A stretch of DNA of 64,000 nt, taken from the NCBI GenBank assembly GCA_016839555.1, contig JAEOUA010000011.1, positions 124,001 to 188,000 on the forward strand, given 5' to 3'. Under the pieces are notes generated by a model. That model ran no database searches. It saw nothing but the letters and a program-made list of their open reading frames with translations, and was not told the origin of the DNA. The position numbers and the translations under genes are program-made. The stretch comes from Promethearchaeota archaeon (GTDB lineage Archaea > Asgardarchaeota > Lokiarchaeia > Sigyniarchaeales > SOKP01). Position 1 is the first letter of the stretch. Each line of letters begins with the position of its first letter. Of the stretch, positions 9,741 to 20,192 are shown one piece after another.

Positions 9741-11714
9741 TTAATTATTCCAGAAAGGGAATAAGCTTTGTATAATTGCGTTTTTTTGATCGGGAATAAT
9801 CTCTATTTCTTTTTGGATCCAATCAGAAATCCAATTGTATTTTTGCTTAAATCGGGAGTCCATGAATATTATGGCTCCTTTATCTGTCAATTTTCGAATG
9901 GGGCGTCCTGAGGCTTGATTTGCTCGCTGAATAGCAGGATAGAGATAGGCAAAATTCCAACCTTGATTATTAAACACTTTATCATAATAATGAATTTTTG
10001 CTTCTGTTCTGGGAGTTGGAAGATGATAAGGGAATCCCGCAATAATCACAGAGTTCATCGTATCTCCTGGATAATCTTCTCCTTCGGAGTTTCTTCCTCC
10101 GCATACGCCTAATAAAACAGCTCCCGTATCAGGATTTTTTACCATTGATTTAAAATCTTCAACAAGTAGTGCATTTTCAGATGCAGATAACCCCGGTTCT
10201 TCAACAAAGAGCCTTTTATTATTTTTTAAGGCAATATCAGTGATTCCATTTTGAAGTAATGCTTTAAGTACTTTATATGAAGCACAAAAAATGCCCACAT
10301 TAGCAGGAGTGCAGTATAAAACTTCATCAATTTTTTTAATCATCTTTATAAACATAGTAGACGTTCTATTTTCTCTTTTGGTATCTACACCCTCAGTAAT
10401 AAGAGCTCTAATATTTCTTTTATCAAATGGTGATTCGGCTATAATTCCTTTATAAGATTTTCCACTTTGCATTAATCCCATTAAATTATTATATACATAT
10501 GGATTCACAGTCCCAGATAAATGGAGACTTGTATAGCATGATTTTAATATGGGGGTAGCGATTTCTCTTGGATCTAAGGCGATTATTTCCATAGAAATGG
10601 ATTTTTTATTTTTATTAGTAGTTCGAAGTGTATAACAGAAAAAATATTTTTCTAAGGGATATGTTTTTATCCATTTTATCCAAAATTCTGATAAAGAGCC
10701 AAGATAATCATGGGCAAATTCGCCGTTAGCTACTTTTTCTTCATGAATTGCGACGCTAAATTCATAGAGGTCATTGATTAAATTATCAAATTGATTTAAA
10801 TCTGAATATCCTAATTTTAAAATAATAGAATTTAAAATCTTTTCAGGATTTATTGCTTTCTCTGCTACATTTAGAGAACTTTTTTTGTTTTCTAAATTTT
10901 GTTGCAAAATTTTAATAAAATTCTGCATAATAACTGGAGATCTATACTTTTCAAGATCTCGCAAACATAAATTCAATAAATAAGGAGATAGCCTTAAAGA
11001 ATTTACTTCTGTTGCTACATCTATAATGTTATGGCATTCATCTAGAACTAAGATACAATTCTGTAGCTCTTTTCCAATAAAATTTAAGAAAGAATGACGG
11101 ATAAAGGGATTGAATATCCATTGATAATTACATATAATTATTCTCATTTCTGGTAATAAAAATTTACTCAAGAAATAAGGACATAATTTTTGATCTATGC
11201 ATAGATCTATGAGGATATCGGCATCAACAGGTTGATTTAAAATTTCTGGAGAAATTAAGGTCGGATTTTCAACTTTGTTTCTTTTTTTCAGCAAGTTAAT
11301 GAAATGGGCACAATTTTTATTTTTCCTTAAATCTTTACAAATAGACATTGCTTCTCGTGGATCGGGATTCAAATCTTTGAGAATTTTATTAAGACACATC
11401 TCATTTCTCCCTCGAATCGAAAGCCCGTTAATTTTAATATCTTCGAGATTTTTTGATATGGAACTTGAGATTTTCATTAATTCTTTAATTACTCGAGCAT
11501 TCTGCGAATGGGTTCTGCATAAATATAGAATTTTGAGATCATTTTCTATAGCGACAGGAAGCAATGCGCTTAAAGCAATTATAGTTTTTCCTGTACCGTT
11601 AGGTGCAGATAACAAAATATTATTTCTTTTTCTAGCACTTTCTTCTATTTGCTCTATAATCTTTTCCTGTGATTCTCTATACTGGTGATATGGAAAGAAT
11701 TTTTTATAATTCAT
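9741..11714 (-). CDS. XPD/Rad3-like superfamily 2 helicase with Fe-S cluster region
   Basis: SAPNGTGKTIIALSALLP Walker A, LVLDECHNIID Walker B, spaced Cys residues (CLNK..CKDLRKNKNC..CPYF), QASGRPIRKLTDKGAIIFMDSRF motif VI. Confidence 0.88.
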   Translation of the reverse strand: MNYKKFFPYHQYRESQEKIIEQIEESARKRNNILLSAPNGTGKTIIALSALLPVAIENDLKILYLCRTHSQNARVIKELMKISSSISKNLEDIKINGLSIRGRNEMCLNKILKDLNPDPREAMSICKDLRKNKNCAHFINLLKKRNKVENPTLISPEILNQPVDADILIDLCIDQKLCPYFLSKFLLPEMRIIICNYQWIFNPFIRHSFLNFIGKELQNCILVLDECHNIIDVATEVNSLRLSPYLLNLCLRDLEKYRSPVIMQNFIKILQQNLENKKSSLNVAEKAINPEKILNSIILKLGYSDLNQFDNLINDLYEFSVAIHEEKVANGEFAHDYLGSLSEFWIKWIKTYPLEKYFFCYTLRTTNKNKKSISMEIIALDPREIATPILKSCYTSLHLSGTVNPYVYNNLMGLMQSGKSYKGIIAESPFDKRNIRALITEGVDTKRENRTSTMFIKMIKKIDEVLYCTPANVGIFCASYKVLKALLQNGITDIALKNNKRLFVEEPGLSASENALLVEDFKSMVKNPDTGAVLLGVCGGRNSEGEDYPGDTMNSVIIAGFPYHLPTPRTEAKIHYYDKVFNNQGWNFAYLYPAIQRANQASGRPIRKLTDKGAIIFMDSRFKQKYNWISDWIQKEIEIIPDQKNAIIQSLFPFWNN

Positions 11715-11832
11715 TCTTATTAAAAATCAAAGTGAATGATTCAAGGTAAATTTTTATATTAGTATGTTAATCCTATTAAAATTTAATTTCAATCGGAAAT
11801 TTTATACTTAAATAATAAGAAAAAATATTACT

Positions 11833-12744
11833 ATGAGTGAAGATCATTATTTAACAATACGACAGTTGTTTTCGGAAAGCGTTATTATAAACCTAATTGT
11901 ATTTGCAGTGTTATTTATATTCACACTTGGACAAGAATGGAATAATATTTTCCTTTTTTTATTTCCTATTATTACATTTTCCTTTTCCTTGTTTTTTAAA
12001 TTAATAGATGTGAATAAATGGAGGACCAAATTTAAGGAAAGTCCTATTGTTTACAATCCTCTTGGTTCAGAGAAAAAAATTGCAAATCGATTTAATTTTT
12101 CCGCAATTTTACAAATGGTTTTTTTGTTTTGGATTGGTGCTGAATCTTTTTATCACCCCCAACTTATTGATGATTATGGATTCTATTTTAATTTAATCTT
12201 CCTATTTCTCTATAGTTTTGTATATTTTTGGATGTTTATGGATATTTGGAAATATAGTCATATTAAGATCTCATATAAAGAAAAAAAGGATAAAACTTTA
12301 GAAACAATTAAAAGCTATGAAAAGATAATTAAATTTTTGAATGTCAAGAATTTTCGAATAATTTCATATATTAATCTCTCTATTTTCTTAATTCTAAATG
12401 GATTGAATCTTTATTTTACATGGTTCACTTATAAAGGAAATATCACTGGAATCTATCTTGAATTACCCGGTACAGCACTTGAGTTTTCACAATCTCTTCT
12501 GATCTCCTATATATTTCTTCCGATATTAATAATCTCTCCAATATTTTTTGTTATGTTGTTATATTTAATTTATAAAGATATTAATAGCTTAACTGAGGAA
12601 AATCTAAAAGATGCTCTTAATGGGCTATCTAAAAACGAGAGATCTCTGGTATTAAAGAATTTTGTTTCTCTAAATAAAAAATTATTGGAAAAAATAAATA
12701 TAAATCAATTACTTGAAAGATTGGAAGGAAAGACTAATTCTTAA
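11833..12744 (+). CDS. Integral membrane protein, unknown function, cytosolic helical tail
   Basis: Multiple hydrophobic segments; 303 aa. Confidence 0.7.
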   Translation: MSEDHYLTIRQLFSESVIINLIVFAVLFIFTLGQEWNNIFLFLFPIITFSFSLFFKLIDVNKWRTKFKESPIVYNPLGSEKKIANRFNFSAILQMVFLFWIGAESFYHPQLIDDYGFYFNLIFLFLYSFVYFWMFMDIWKYSHIKISYKEKKDKTLETIKSYEKIIKFLNVKNFRIISYINLSIFLILNGLNLYFTWFTYKGNITGIYLELPGTALEFSQSLLISYIFLPILIISPIFFVMLLYLIYKDINSLTEENLKDALNGLSKNERSLVLKNFVSLNKKLLEKININQLLERLEGKTNS

Positions 12745-13028
12745 TAATATATTAAAGTTATATTATTGAAGATATATAATTTTGCTGTTTCTATTTTTAA
12801 TTTATTTTTTCAGCAGTAAATCAATTTCATTTGATCAGCTAGCCAATATCGATGAGAGCAATTAATTTAAATGAATATGAGGATTAGGATATAAATTAAG
12901 AAAAAAAATTAATATATTATTTTTTATGATATTATTATAGTATTTATTAAAATATACACTTCTGTTTGGTTTTTCGAATTATATATTATTATTTCAGAAA
13001 AAAAAATAATCTGCTTTATTAATAATAT

Positions 13029-13361
13029 CTAATTAGATTGGAGGTTAAAACTATAGCATTCCGAATCCACGTTGATTTTTCCTGCTTTATTGTTGATATC
13101 TCTCATAGCATTAATTGTAATAATTTTCGGATCGTGAGTGATATCGTGGACTTTATACGTGTGGAGAAAATACTTCAATTGTTTTACCTTTGTATTGTTA
13201 TCGAATGAGAGCGCATTTAACATTTCCAGATACACATTAAGTTCTTTAATAAAGCGTTCCCCTGTAAAATCATCTAATAGAATAGTCTCGCTTCTAAAAT
13301 GATTCTCATCGCAGCCATTAATTTTTTCAAAATTTATCTTAATTTTATACGTCATAAGCAA
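13029..13361 (-). CDS. Hypothetical protein
   Basis: 110 aa ORF in otherwise empty region; no recognised motif. Confidence 0.45.
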   Translation of the reverse strand: MLMTYKIKINFEKINGCDENHFRSETILLDDFTGERFIKELNVYLEMLNALSFDNNTKVKQLKYFLHTYKVHDITHDPKIITINAMRDINNKAGKINVDSECYSFNLQSN

Positions 13362-13524
13362 TCTAAGCTAATAATCTGACATTTCTATTTAAAGAAAAAA
13401 TTAGTAAAAAAAAGAGGGATTTTTAACTCTTATTTAAATAAATTTTTTTTAGTTTGAAAAGTCACACAACTTTTATAGAATACTTAACTACCTAAACTAA
13501 AATATTTTAAAAATTGAACTTAAA

Positions 13525-14460
13525 ATGAAAGTTGAAAAATCAAGTCAAGACTTAGAGAATGAAGTGATATACGCAGGATTGTGTATCCATTGTGGGAGTT
13601 GTAATGCCTTCTGTCCACATATGGATTTTAATAAGGAAACGGGTGAAGCTTATGTTGTTGATGAGTGCGCAGAAACGATAGGATTGTGTTATAATGCCTG
13701 TCCACGCAGTTTTTTACCTATTGAAGAAATTGAACAAAAATTATTTGGAACTAAACGTGTGGATACAGCTGTTGGTGTATATAAGGATATAATTCAAGTG
13801 AAATCGAAGAAAGATGACATTTTATATGATTTAGTAAAAGCTGCTTTTGATAAAGGTATTATAGAACATATAGTGCTCAGTGAAGTACACAGTAAAAAAA
13901 CCCCAGTCGCGTTCCCAGTTGTCGTGGATAATGCGAAAGATGCTAAAAAATATATTCCGAAGAGCACCATCGAAAATGCAGGACCTTTGATCACTGGAAT
14001 TGGTAAAGCATATTTAGATCAAAAAAAGAATGTGGGAATTATTGGAAATCCTTGCCATCTGCAGGGTTTAGGCAAGATTTTAACAAATGATTTTAACACA
14101 GGAACAAGGGAAACTGTTTCTTTAAAAATTGCGTATGCATGCTCATCTGGCGGAATGGATGGATGTAAATATTGTACGGATTTTTCTGGAGAATTCTCTG
14201 ATATCTCTTATTCTCCATGGGGAGCACCTAAAGGTGAAGCACTTTTAATCATCAGAACGGATTTGGGTAAAAAAGTTGTAGATGCAGCAATTGCGAACAA
14301 ATCATTAACTGTAACGGAAAAAAATCCAGATCTTAGTGAGATGAAGAAATTCTTAAATAAGAAGCGTAAGAAAAACTTTAGAACACTCATCGGAGATGCA
14401 ATAATTAATACCAAGTATCTACAGTTAAATTTAGAACAATTAAAAGATCTTATTGAATAA
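13525..14460 (+). CDS. FrhB/FdhB-type F420-interacting Fe-S flavoprotein
   Basis: CIHCGSCNAFCPHMDF and CYNACP ferredoxin-like Cys motifs, VGIIGNPCHLQGLGKI, KIAYACSSGGMDGCKYCTDFSGEFSDISYSPWGAPKGEALLIIRT as in FrhB. Confidence 0.88.
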   Translation: MKVEKSSQDLENEVIYAGLCIHCGSCNAFCPHMDFNKETGEAYVVDECAETIGLCYNACPRSFLPIEEIEQKLFGTKRVDTAVGVYKDIIQVKSKKDDILYDLVKAAFDKGIIEHIVLSEVHSKKTPVAFPVVVDNAKDAKKYIPKSTIENAGPLITGIGKAYLDQKKNVGIIGNPCHLQGLGKILTNDFNTGTRETVSLKIAYACSSGGMDGCKYCTDFSGEFSDISYSPWGAPKGEALLIIRTDLGKKVVDAAIANKSLTVTEKNPDLSEMKKFLNKKRKKNFRTLIGDAIINTKYLQLNLEQLKDLIE

Positions 14461-14689
14461 GAGATCCTTTATATTTATTATTTTATTTCGTTTTCTTCTT
14501 TTTATTCATTAATGAAATGTATTTAAATTCATTTTATATCCATTTTTCATAAATAATTTAATAATCTTATTTTTATTTTCAAAGCTCATATTTTAAATAT
14601 GATGGAATACATTATTTGATCTAACAATTTTGGAAAAATTTTGTAAAATAATTTTTCCCTTCAACCATATAAATCGGACCCAGATTTGT

Positions 14690-14703
14690 GGGAAAATTTT
14701 CCC
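14690..14703. repeat. Perfect palindrome GGGAAAATTTTCCC nested inside CCAGA...TCTGG arms
   Basis: Direct reading: ccaga(14680)tttgtgggaaaattttccccccaaaacgcagtctgg(14720); GC-rich arms in AT-rich intergenic DNA upstream of tfb. Confidence 0.7.
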
Positions 14704-14917
14704 CCCAAAACGCAGTCTGGATTAATATAATATAATAGTTAGAAATAAATACAAAAATTTTTATATAAGTCATAACAATAATATTTATAAATTATTATTG
14801 AAAATATTTTGACAATAATTGGAAGGGGGGAGGGCATTGATTAAAAGAACTACGTTCCCTCTTCTTCTTAATTATAAAAAAATATACATATAAAAAAAAG
14901 AAAAAAAGTGAAGAAAA

Positions 14918-15871
14918 ATGTCAGAGAATTATAGAGAAAGGCTTCGAAGGAAGAATCTATGTGAAACTGATGCAGATTTAGGAAATCTGGAATGTTGTGA
15001 TAATCCATGTATTGAGCGAAGAGACGGTAATGCAGTTTGTATTAACTGCGGAATGGTCTACGGAAAGAATATCGTAAAAAATGAAAGGAGAGCGTATACA
15101 GCACAAGAAGTAGAGAGTCGAAGACAAACAGAGCCTCGTTGGAGAGGGTTTGGACCGCGAACTATTTTGCCAAATGATAATGTAGATTCAAAAGGCAATA
15201 AATTAAACGTAAAAGATAAGACACTCTTTTCCAGATTATCAAAGATTCAGCAATCATTAATTTCCAGCATCGAAAGAAATTTCTGGGAAGCGAAACCAAA
15301 ATTGAAAATGCTTATTTCCAAATTAAACATTCCAGAATATATCGAAGAGACTGCCTGGAGGATTTATACGGAAGTAGCGAAAAGAAAATTGACCATGGGA
15401 CGCTCTATTGATGGATTCATCGGTGCCTCACTGTATGCGGCCATCCGAATTCATGAATTTCCTAGATTACTTGAAGAAGTAAGTGATGCGTCTATGACAA
15501 GTAGACACACAATAATCAGATCGCTGGGTATGATCATTAAACAAATTTTGCCTGATTTAAACTTGAAATATCGCCCAATAACCAGTGAACAATTGATTTT
15601 TAGATTCGGAAATGATTTAGGATTACCATTAAACACACAAAAAGAAGCGTTAAATTTATTGCGAAACTCTTCTACGGGAGGACTTAACCGAATTGGAAAG
15701 GATCCAAAAGGGTTTGCTGCCTCCGTGTTGTATATGGCTGCAAAGAAAACAAATGAACGTAAAACACAAGCGGAAGTATCGGAAGTAGCTGGGATAACAG
15801 AAGTTACTTTAAGATCACGTGTTAAAGACATTAAAACTGGATTAAAGAAGCAATCTTTAAAAAATAGTTAA
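14918..15871 (+). CDS. tfb: Transcription initiation factor TFB (TFIIB)
   Basis: N-terminal zinc ribbon CCDNPCIERRDGNAVCINCGMVYG, B-reader EPRWRGFGPRT region, two cyclin folds (GRSIDGFIGASLYAAIR; KDPKGFAASVLYMAAK). Confidence 0.95.
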   Translation: MSENYRERLRRKNLCETDADLGNLECCDNPCIERRDGNAVCINCGMVYGKNIVKNERRAYTAQEVESRRQTEPRWRGFGPRTILPNDNVDSKGNKLNVKDKTLFSRLSKIQQSLISSIERNFWEAKPKLKMLISKLNIPEYIEETAWRIYTEVAKRKLTMGRSIDGFIGASLYAAIRIHEFPRLLEEVSDASMTSRHTIIRSLGMIIKQILPDLNLKYRPITSEQLIFRFGNDLGLPLNTQKEALNLLRNSSTGGLNRIGKDPKGFAASVLYMAAKKTNERKTQAEVSEVAGITEVTLRSRVKDIKTGLKKQSLKNS

Positions 15872-16076
15872 AAATCCTTAAATTTTTTAACATTTAATCC
15901 TTAAATCGTTCGAAATTTGAACAAATATAATTTGTATTAGTTTTTATATAGTATTTTTCCTTTTGAAGTTATGAAGTAAGAAATTTTTTAAATATTATTC
16001 TTTTTGAAAGAAGTTAGAATATCTTACAGATATTTTAGCATTCTGTTTTTTTATTTTTTATAAATCTTATCTATTT

Positions 16077-16364
16077 TTAGTCATCAAGAAACCTGCCACA
16101 GGTATCTTCTAAATGTTTAATGAGATGATCTCTATCTTTCCAAATAATCCACGAATTCCCTAATTTCTCGAAGTGAAATCCCTCGTATTGTTCCTTTTTT
16201 AATTTTGTTAATAATTTCTTAATATATGTCCAAGATAATCCGGTATCATCAACTATTGTTGAGATATCTACTGGTTTATTTACTTTTAACTCTTTATTTA
16301 TATATTTAACAAGTCTTTCAAATGCAGGTGTTGGTGAGGTATCCTCCTTTTCGGATGTAATAAT
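16077..16364 (-). CDS. Small winged-helix/HTH-like protein with probable ATT start (absent from ORF track)
   Basis: Frame: (I)ITSEKEDTSPTPAFERLVKYINKELKVNKPVDISTIVDDTGLSWTYIKKLLTKLKKEQYEGFHFEKLGNSWIIWKDRDHLIKHLEDTCGRFLDD*; preceded by AAAGGTGATAAA then ATT. Confidence 0.6.
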   Translation of the reverse strand: MITSEKEDTSPTPAFERLVKYINKELKVNKPVDISTIVDDTGLSWTYIKKLLTKLKKEQYEGFHFEKLGNSWIIWKDRDHLIKHLEDTCGRFLDD

Positions 16365-16473
16365 TTTATCACCTTTAGATAAATTGGTAGAAAAGAGTCT
16401 TTTTTCTCATTATGTAAAAAAGATTAATATTTAATATAGGTTTTTATCTTTTATTTGAAATAGTAATAAAGGA

Positions 16474-17655
16474 TTATTTCATTTCTAAAAACTCTCCTGA
16501 TATTAACAATTTACAGGGTTTAAGATACGATAATCCTGATGTTTCAGAAAAGTTTTCCAATAATTGAGCCCATTCTTTATAGTGCCTCTTCCCAACACTA
16601 AAAGGTCCAGGCATATTCATGGCGGCAATAACTGCTTTATCAATTTCTTTATAGCTATTAATAACATTCTCCTCCAATAATCTACAGGCCTCATTTAATT
16701 GAATTGCCATAAATATTTCAAGATTAAATAATCCCGCCTTTTCGGGCAGATCCATTTTAGGTTTTTCTTTTTCTGTCCATTCATAAAAACCTTTTCCTGA
16801 TTTTCTCCCCAATTTTTCTCCCTCTACAAAGTTTTTAAGCGTTTCGGCAGGAGTAAAATCCTTGGAAAGTTTTTCAGCAAAATAATTAAAACTGTCATAG
16901 ATTACATCCAGCCCTAAATAATCCCATTTGGCATACGGTCCCAAGCCTCCTTGTAAAGAAACAACATCAGCATCAATTTGTTTGTAGGAGATTCCTTTTC
17001 TTTTGCATTCTTTTAACAACCAATTAAGATAAATGCTCCCCGCAGCAGTTATTCTATTTATAACAAAACCGGGGGTTTCTTTTTCAATTTTAATTATCAT
17101 TCTCTCTCCCTTCAGACAAGGTAAGGAATTTAGAAATTTTTCTCCAATTTTTACAGTCTCATTTGATGTTTTTTCTCCTTTAATAAGCTCTATAGCTCTT
17201 AATATGATAATGGGAATAAAAAAATGCATCCCTATTACTTTATCGGGCTTTTCTGATTTTGAAGCGATTTCCGTTATGGGCATATTGGATGTATTAGATG
17301 CAAGGATAGTATGATTTGGAGTTATTTGAGATAATTTCCTGAATAAATCCTGTTTGAGCTTCATATTTTCTGGAATTGCTTCAATAATAAAATCGGCTTT
17401 CTCTACCGCTTGATTGATATGTTCTGTTTTTTCTAGATTCTTAAAAAGGTCATCTGCAGAAGCACCTAGAGACAATTGATTTTTTTTCTCAAGCGCTAAT
17501 ATATTATTTCTAATAAATTCTTCAGCATTTTCTACTTTATTTTTATCAATATCATATAGATTGACTTGATATCCTCCCATTAAAACAACTTGAGCTATTT
17601 CTCGTCCCATAATTCCATTACCAACAACTGTTACCCTTCGAATTTTATTTGTCAT
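16474..17655 (-). CDS. 3-hydroxyacyl-CoA dehydrogenase
   Basis: RRVTVVGNGIMGREIAQVVLMGGYQVNLYDID Rossmann motif; ILASNTSNMPITEIA; GMHFFIP; GFVINRI; GRKSGKGFYEW. Confidence 0.92.
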   Translation of the reverse strand: MTNKIRRVTVVGNGIMGREIAQVVLMGGYQVNLYDIDKNKVENAEEFIRNNILALEKKNQLSLGASADDLFKNLEKTEHINQAVEKADFIIEAIPENMKLKQDLFRKLSQITPNHTILASNTSNMPITEIASKSEKPDKVIGMHFFIPIIILRAIELIKGEKTSNETVKIGEKFLNSLPCLKGERMIIKIEKETPGFVINRITAAGSIYLNWLLKECKRKGISYKQIDADVVSLQGGLGPYAKWDYLGLDVIYDSFNYFAEKLSKDFTPAETLKNFVEGEKLGRKSGKGFYEWTEKEKPKMDLPEKAGLFNLEIFMAIQLNEACRLLEENVINSYKEIDKAVIAAMNMPGPFSVGKRHYKEWAQLLENFSETSGLSYLKPCKLLISGEFLEMK

Positions 17656-17677
17656 TTCTAAATTAATCTCATTTAGC

Positions 17678-18871
17678 TTATTTATTATTTAAATCAGAAA
17701 TAGTAGCGACGGTTGCTTTTGTTATTTTTGCAAGGAAATTAAAATCTAATTTTTCTATGGTATCTGCTTGCGTATGATAAAACGGGAATCGAAAATTGGC
17801 TGTATCTGTGAAAAATAATCCGGGAATATTTTCCTTCCAGAAAGGTCCATGATCTGATCGTAATAGATCTGGAAAAATGCTTGCAATTTGCTGATATCCG
17901 ATGTTAAAATGAGCGTATGCATAAGGAAGGTCTATCATTTCATTAGATGCATTCTGAGAGAAGGCTTCAATTATTTCATCAGAGCCTTTTGAAGCAATAA
18001 TAGTAATAAAATCCCCGATCATTTTATCAAAATCAACTTTATGGGTTTTAAAAATGCTTCTAAGTATTCTCGGAGACATTGAGGCAGGAAACCACTGACT
18101 ATTCCGTTTTTGGTTTGTATAGGCAATTGTATCAAAACATAATATACCTTTTATTTCTTTTTTGTTTTCAAGAGCTTCTTTTAACCATATTTCGCTGCCT
18201 ATAGTATAATAATCTTTTCCTTTTTTATCTATATCACCAAAAAAATCGTCACAGAATTTAAAATATGTTTGAACCTTAGGAGGAGTTTCTAAATTTATTT
18301 TTTTTATTGCCTCTTGATGAGACTTAATATAGGATTGACCCTCATTCCTAAAAGAATTAAAAAGATCATTGTATTTACTCATAAATTCGTGAATTTTTAA
18401 TGATAAATATCTATTATTTTTATTCGTTATCCCAAGTTGCTTTGCTTTTTTCTTACATTTTAATTCTATATAGGGATCTCCTTCTTCTAATGAAAAGCTT
18501 ATAAAACGTATATTATATTCCTTTTTTTTCTGAGCTAAAACTCTAGCGCATTCCAGCATTAAAGCAATACCTGAGGCATTATCATTAGCTCCAGGGCAAT
18601 TTGCAACAGTATCATAATGAGAGAGAATTAATAGTTCTGGCTGCAAGTCATTCCCAATATATCCTTCTATATTTCTAAATGCTTCATCAAATCCTTGAAT
18701 ATTAAATTCCTGTTGATTTGTTGATAAGCCAAATTTATTAAATTCTGCTATAATATAATCCGCCGCATTATTTAATTTATCTAAATTTTTAATTGGATGC
18801 CTTGGTCCCTCTAATTTTAAAATATGTTCGTAAAGAATTTTAGGATTGACTTTATTAATTAGATTTTCCAT
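17678..18871 (-). CDS. M28-family zinc metallopeptidase (aminopeptidase)
   Basis: LLILSHYDTVANCPGANDNASGIALMLECARVL; SFSLEEGD; RSDHGPFWKENIPGLFFTDTA; FPFYHTQADTIEKLD. Confidence 0.9.
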   Translation of the reverse strand: MENLINKVNPKILYEHILKLEGPRHPIKNLDKLNNAADYIIAEFNKFGLSTNQQEFNIQGFDEAFRNIEGYIGNDLQPELLILSHYDTVANCPGANDNASGIALMLECARVLAQKKKEYNIRFISFSLEEGDPYIELKCKKKAKQLGITNKNNRYLSLKIHEFMSKYNDLFNSFRNEGQSYIKSHQEAIKKINLETPPKVQTYFKFCDDFFGDIDKKGKDYYTIGSEIWLKEALENKKEIKGILCFDTIAYTNQKRNSQWFPASMSPRILRSIFKTHKVDFDKMIGDFITIIASKGSDEIIEAFSQNASNEMIDLPYAYAHFNIGYQQIASIFPDLLRSDHGPFWKENIPGLFFTDTANFRFPFYHTQADTIEKLDFNFLAKITKATVATISDLNNK

Positions 18872-18927
18872 GCTTAGTTGATAAGTTTTTTAAAAGTATT
18901 CTAACTTTCTTACTGTTAAAATTAATA

Positions 18928-19965
18928 TTAAATAATATATACAAAAATAGCCCATGAAATTAAAAATGTACCAAGCCCGAGAAAAATTGAAATTGGCAAT
19001 CCCGGCAATATTTTATTTCTTTTCAAACCCTGGATGGTTATACCTGTTCCTATTATTATAGCAAGTGCAGTTAATATCAAAATGATAATATTTTCTGTAA
19101 TAACTAAAGTAGCTGATGTGAGCATACTATAAAAAACTAAATCACCAATTCCTAGTTCCAATTTGGAGGTATCATATTCAAATTCACCAGTTTTTATTTT
19201 TTCTTCAATTTCCTCATCAGAAATATCAGAAGCAAGATCAATCATCTGTTTAATGGGCCCTTTCTTGTAAAGTACGGCAAAAATATCCCATAAGGATATG
19301 CCTATAAGAATAGCGATTGTTGTCCAGAGCGGCATCATTATGCCTAATAAAGCCCCTGTAAGAAGTCCCACATATAATATGATAAAATTTTTTATGAAAA
19401 GACTCTCGGTTGTAAAATATTTATACATCATATAAATGCTAACAGCAATAATACCAATTAACATAATATAATAAGTGATATCATAGATTAATTGAATGTT
19501 AGAAAAAGGTGGGAGAGAGATAAAGATAAGATATAATATAATTTCAGCAAAAAATAGCGTCTGTAGGATGATCAAAAAACCAATACTAAAGCCAAAAATA
19601 TATTTTAAAACATTTATTCCTTTCTTTTTTACTAAAAAAATGATAATAAATGCAGAAACTACGGCAATTACTGTAAAGATAATACCGTTTAATAATCCTG
19701 CAGTAAATCCGTATTCTGCTTCTGAGAAATATCCTCCTTCTATTTGAATTCCCGCGACACAATATGTTAAATATGTCAAGAATCCCGCACAAATAATAGC
19801 AATCAATACAGGAATAGGATAAAATATTCTTTTTACTGTGAAAGTGGGAAAAAAATGAGGAACAAACTTTTTTTCTACTAATTTTTTTTCTAATTCTTCA
19901 TTTAATTCCTTAGATCTCAGAGGCTCACTATTACTTAGTTCGTTTTTATTATGGTTATCAGACAT
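18928..19965 (-). CDS. Presenilin-like intramembrane aspartyl protease (GxGD type)
   Basis: Multi-TM protein with LWDIFAVLYKKGPIKQMI (YD/WD motif), LGIGDLVFYSML (GxGD motif) and LPGLPISI (PAL-like motif) in presenilin order. Confidence 0.8.
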   Translation of the reverse strand: MSDNHNKNELSNSEPLRSKELNEELEKKLVEKKFVPHFFPTFTVKRIFYPIPVLIAIICAGFLTYLTYCVAGIQIEGGYFSEAEYGFTAGLLNGIIFTVIAVVSAFIIIFLVKKKGINVLKYIFGFSIGFLIILQTLFFAEIILYLIFISLPPFSNIQLIYDITYYIMLIGIIAVSIYMMYKYFTTESLFIKNFIILYVGLLTGALLGIMMPLWTTIAILIGISLWDIFAVLYKKGPIKQMIDLASDISDEEIEEKIKTGEFEYDTSKLELGIGDLVFYSMLTSATLVITENIIILILTALAIIIGTGITIQGLKRNKILPGLPISIFLGLGTFLISWAIFVYII

Positions 19966-20192
19966 AATTATGAAAATATTTCTTTTAATATAGTAATCAA
20001 TAGTTATTTAAATAAAAAATGCTTTTAAAACAAATGTCTTATTTCTTTTCCTAACAAAATAGTATTTAAACATTACTATTGCATCTTTTGAACTGGCATT
20101 TTGCTCTTATTTCGATCTATATTTTTTAATAAGAAAATCTAAATATTGAAATTGTTTTAATCATAATAGTAATAAAAAGATCTGGATTCCAA

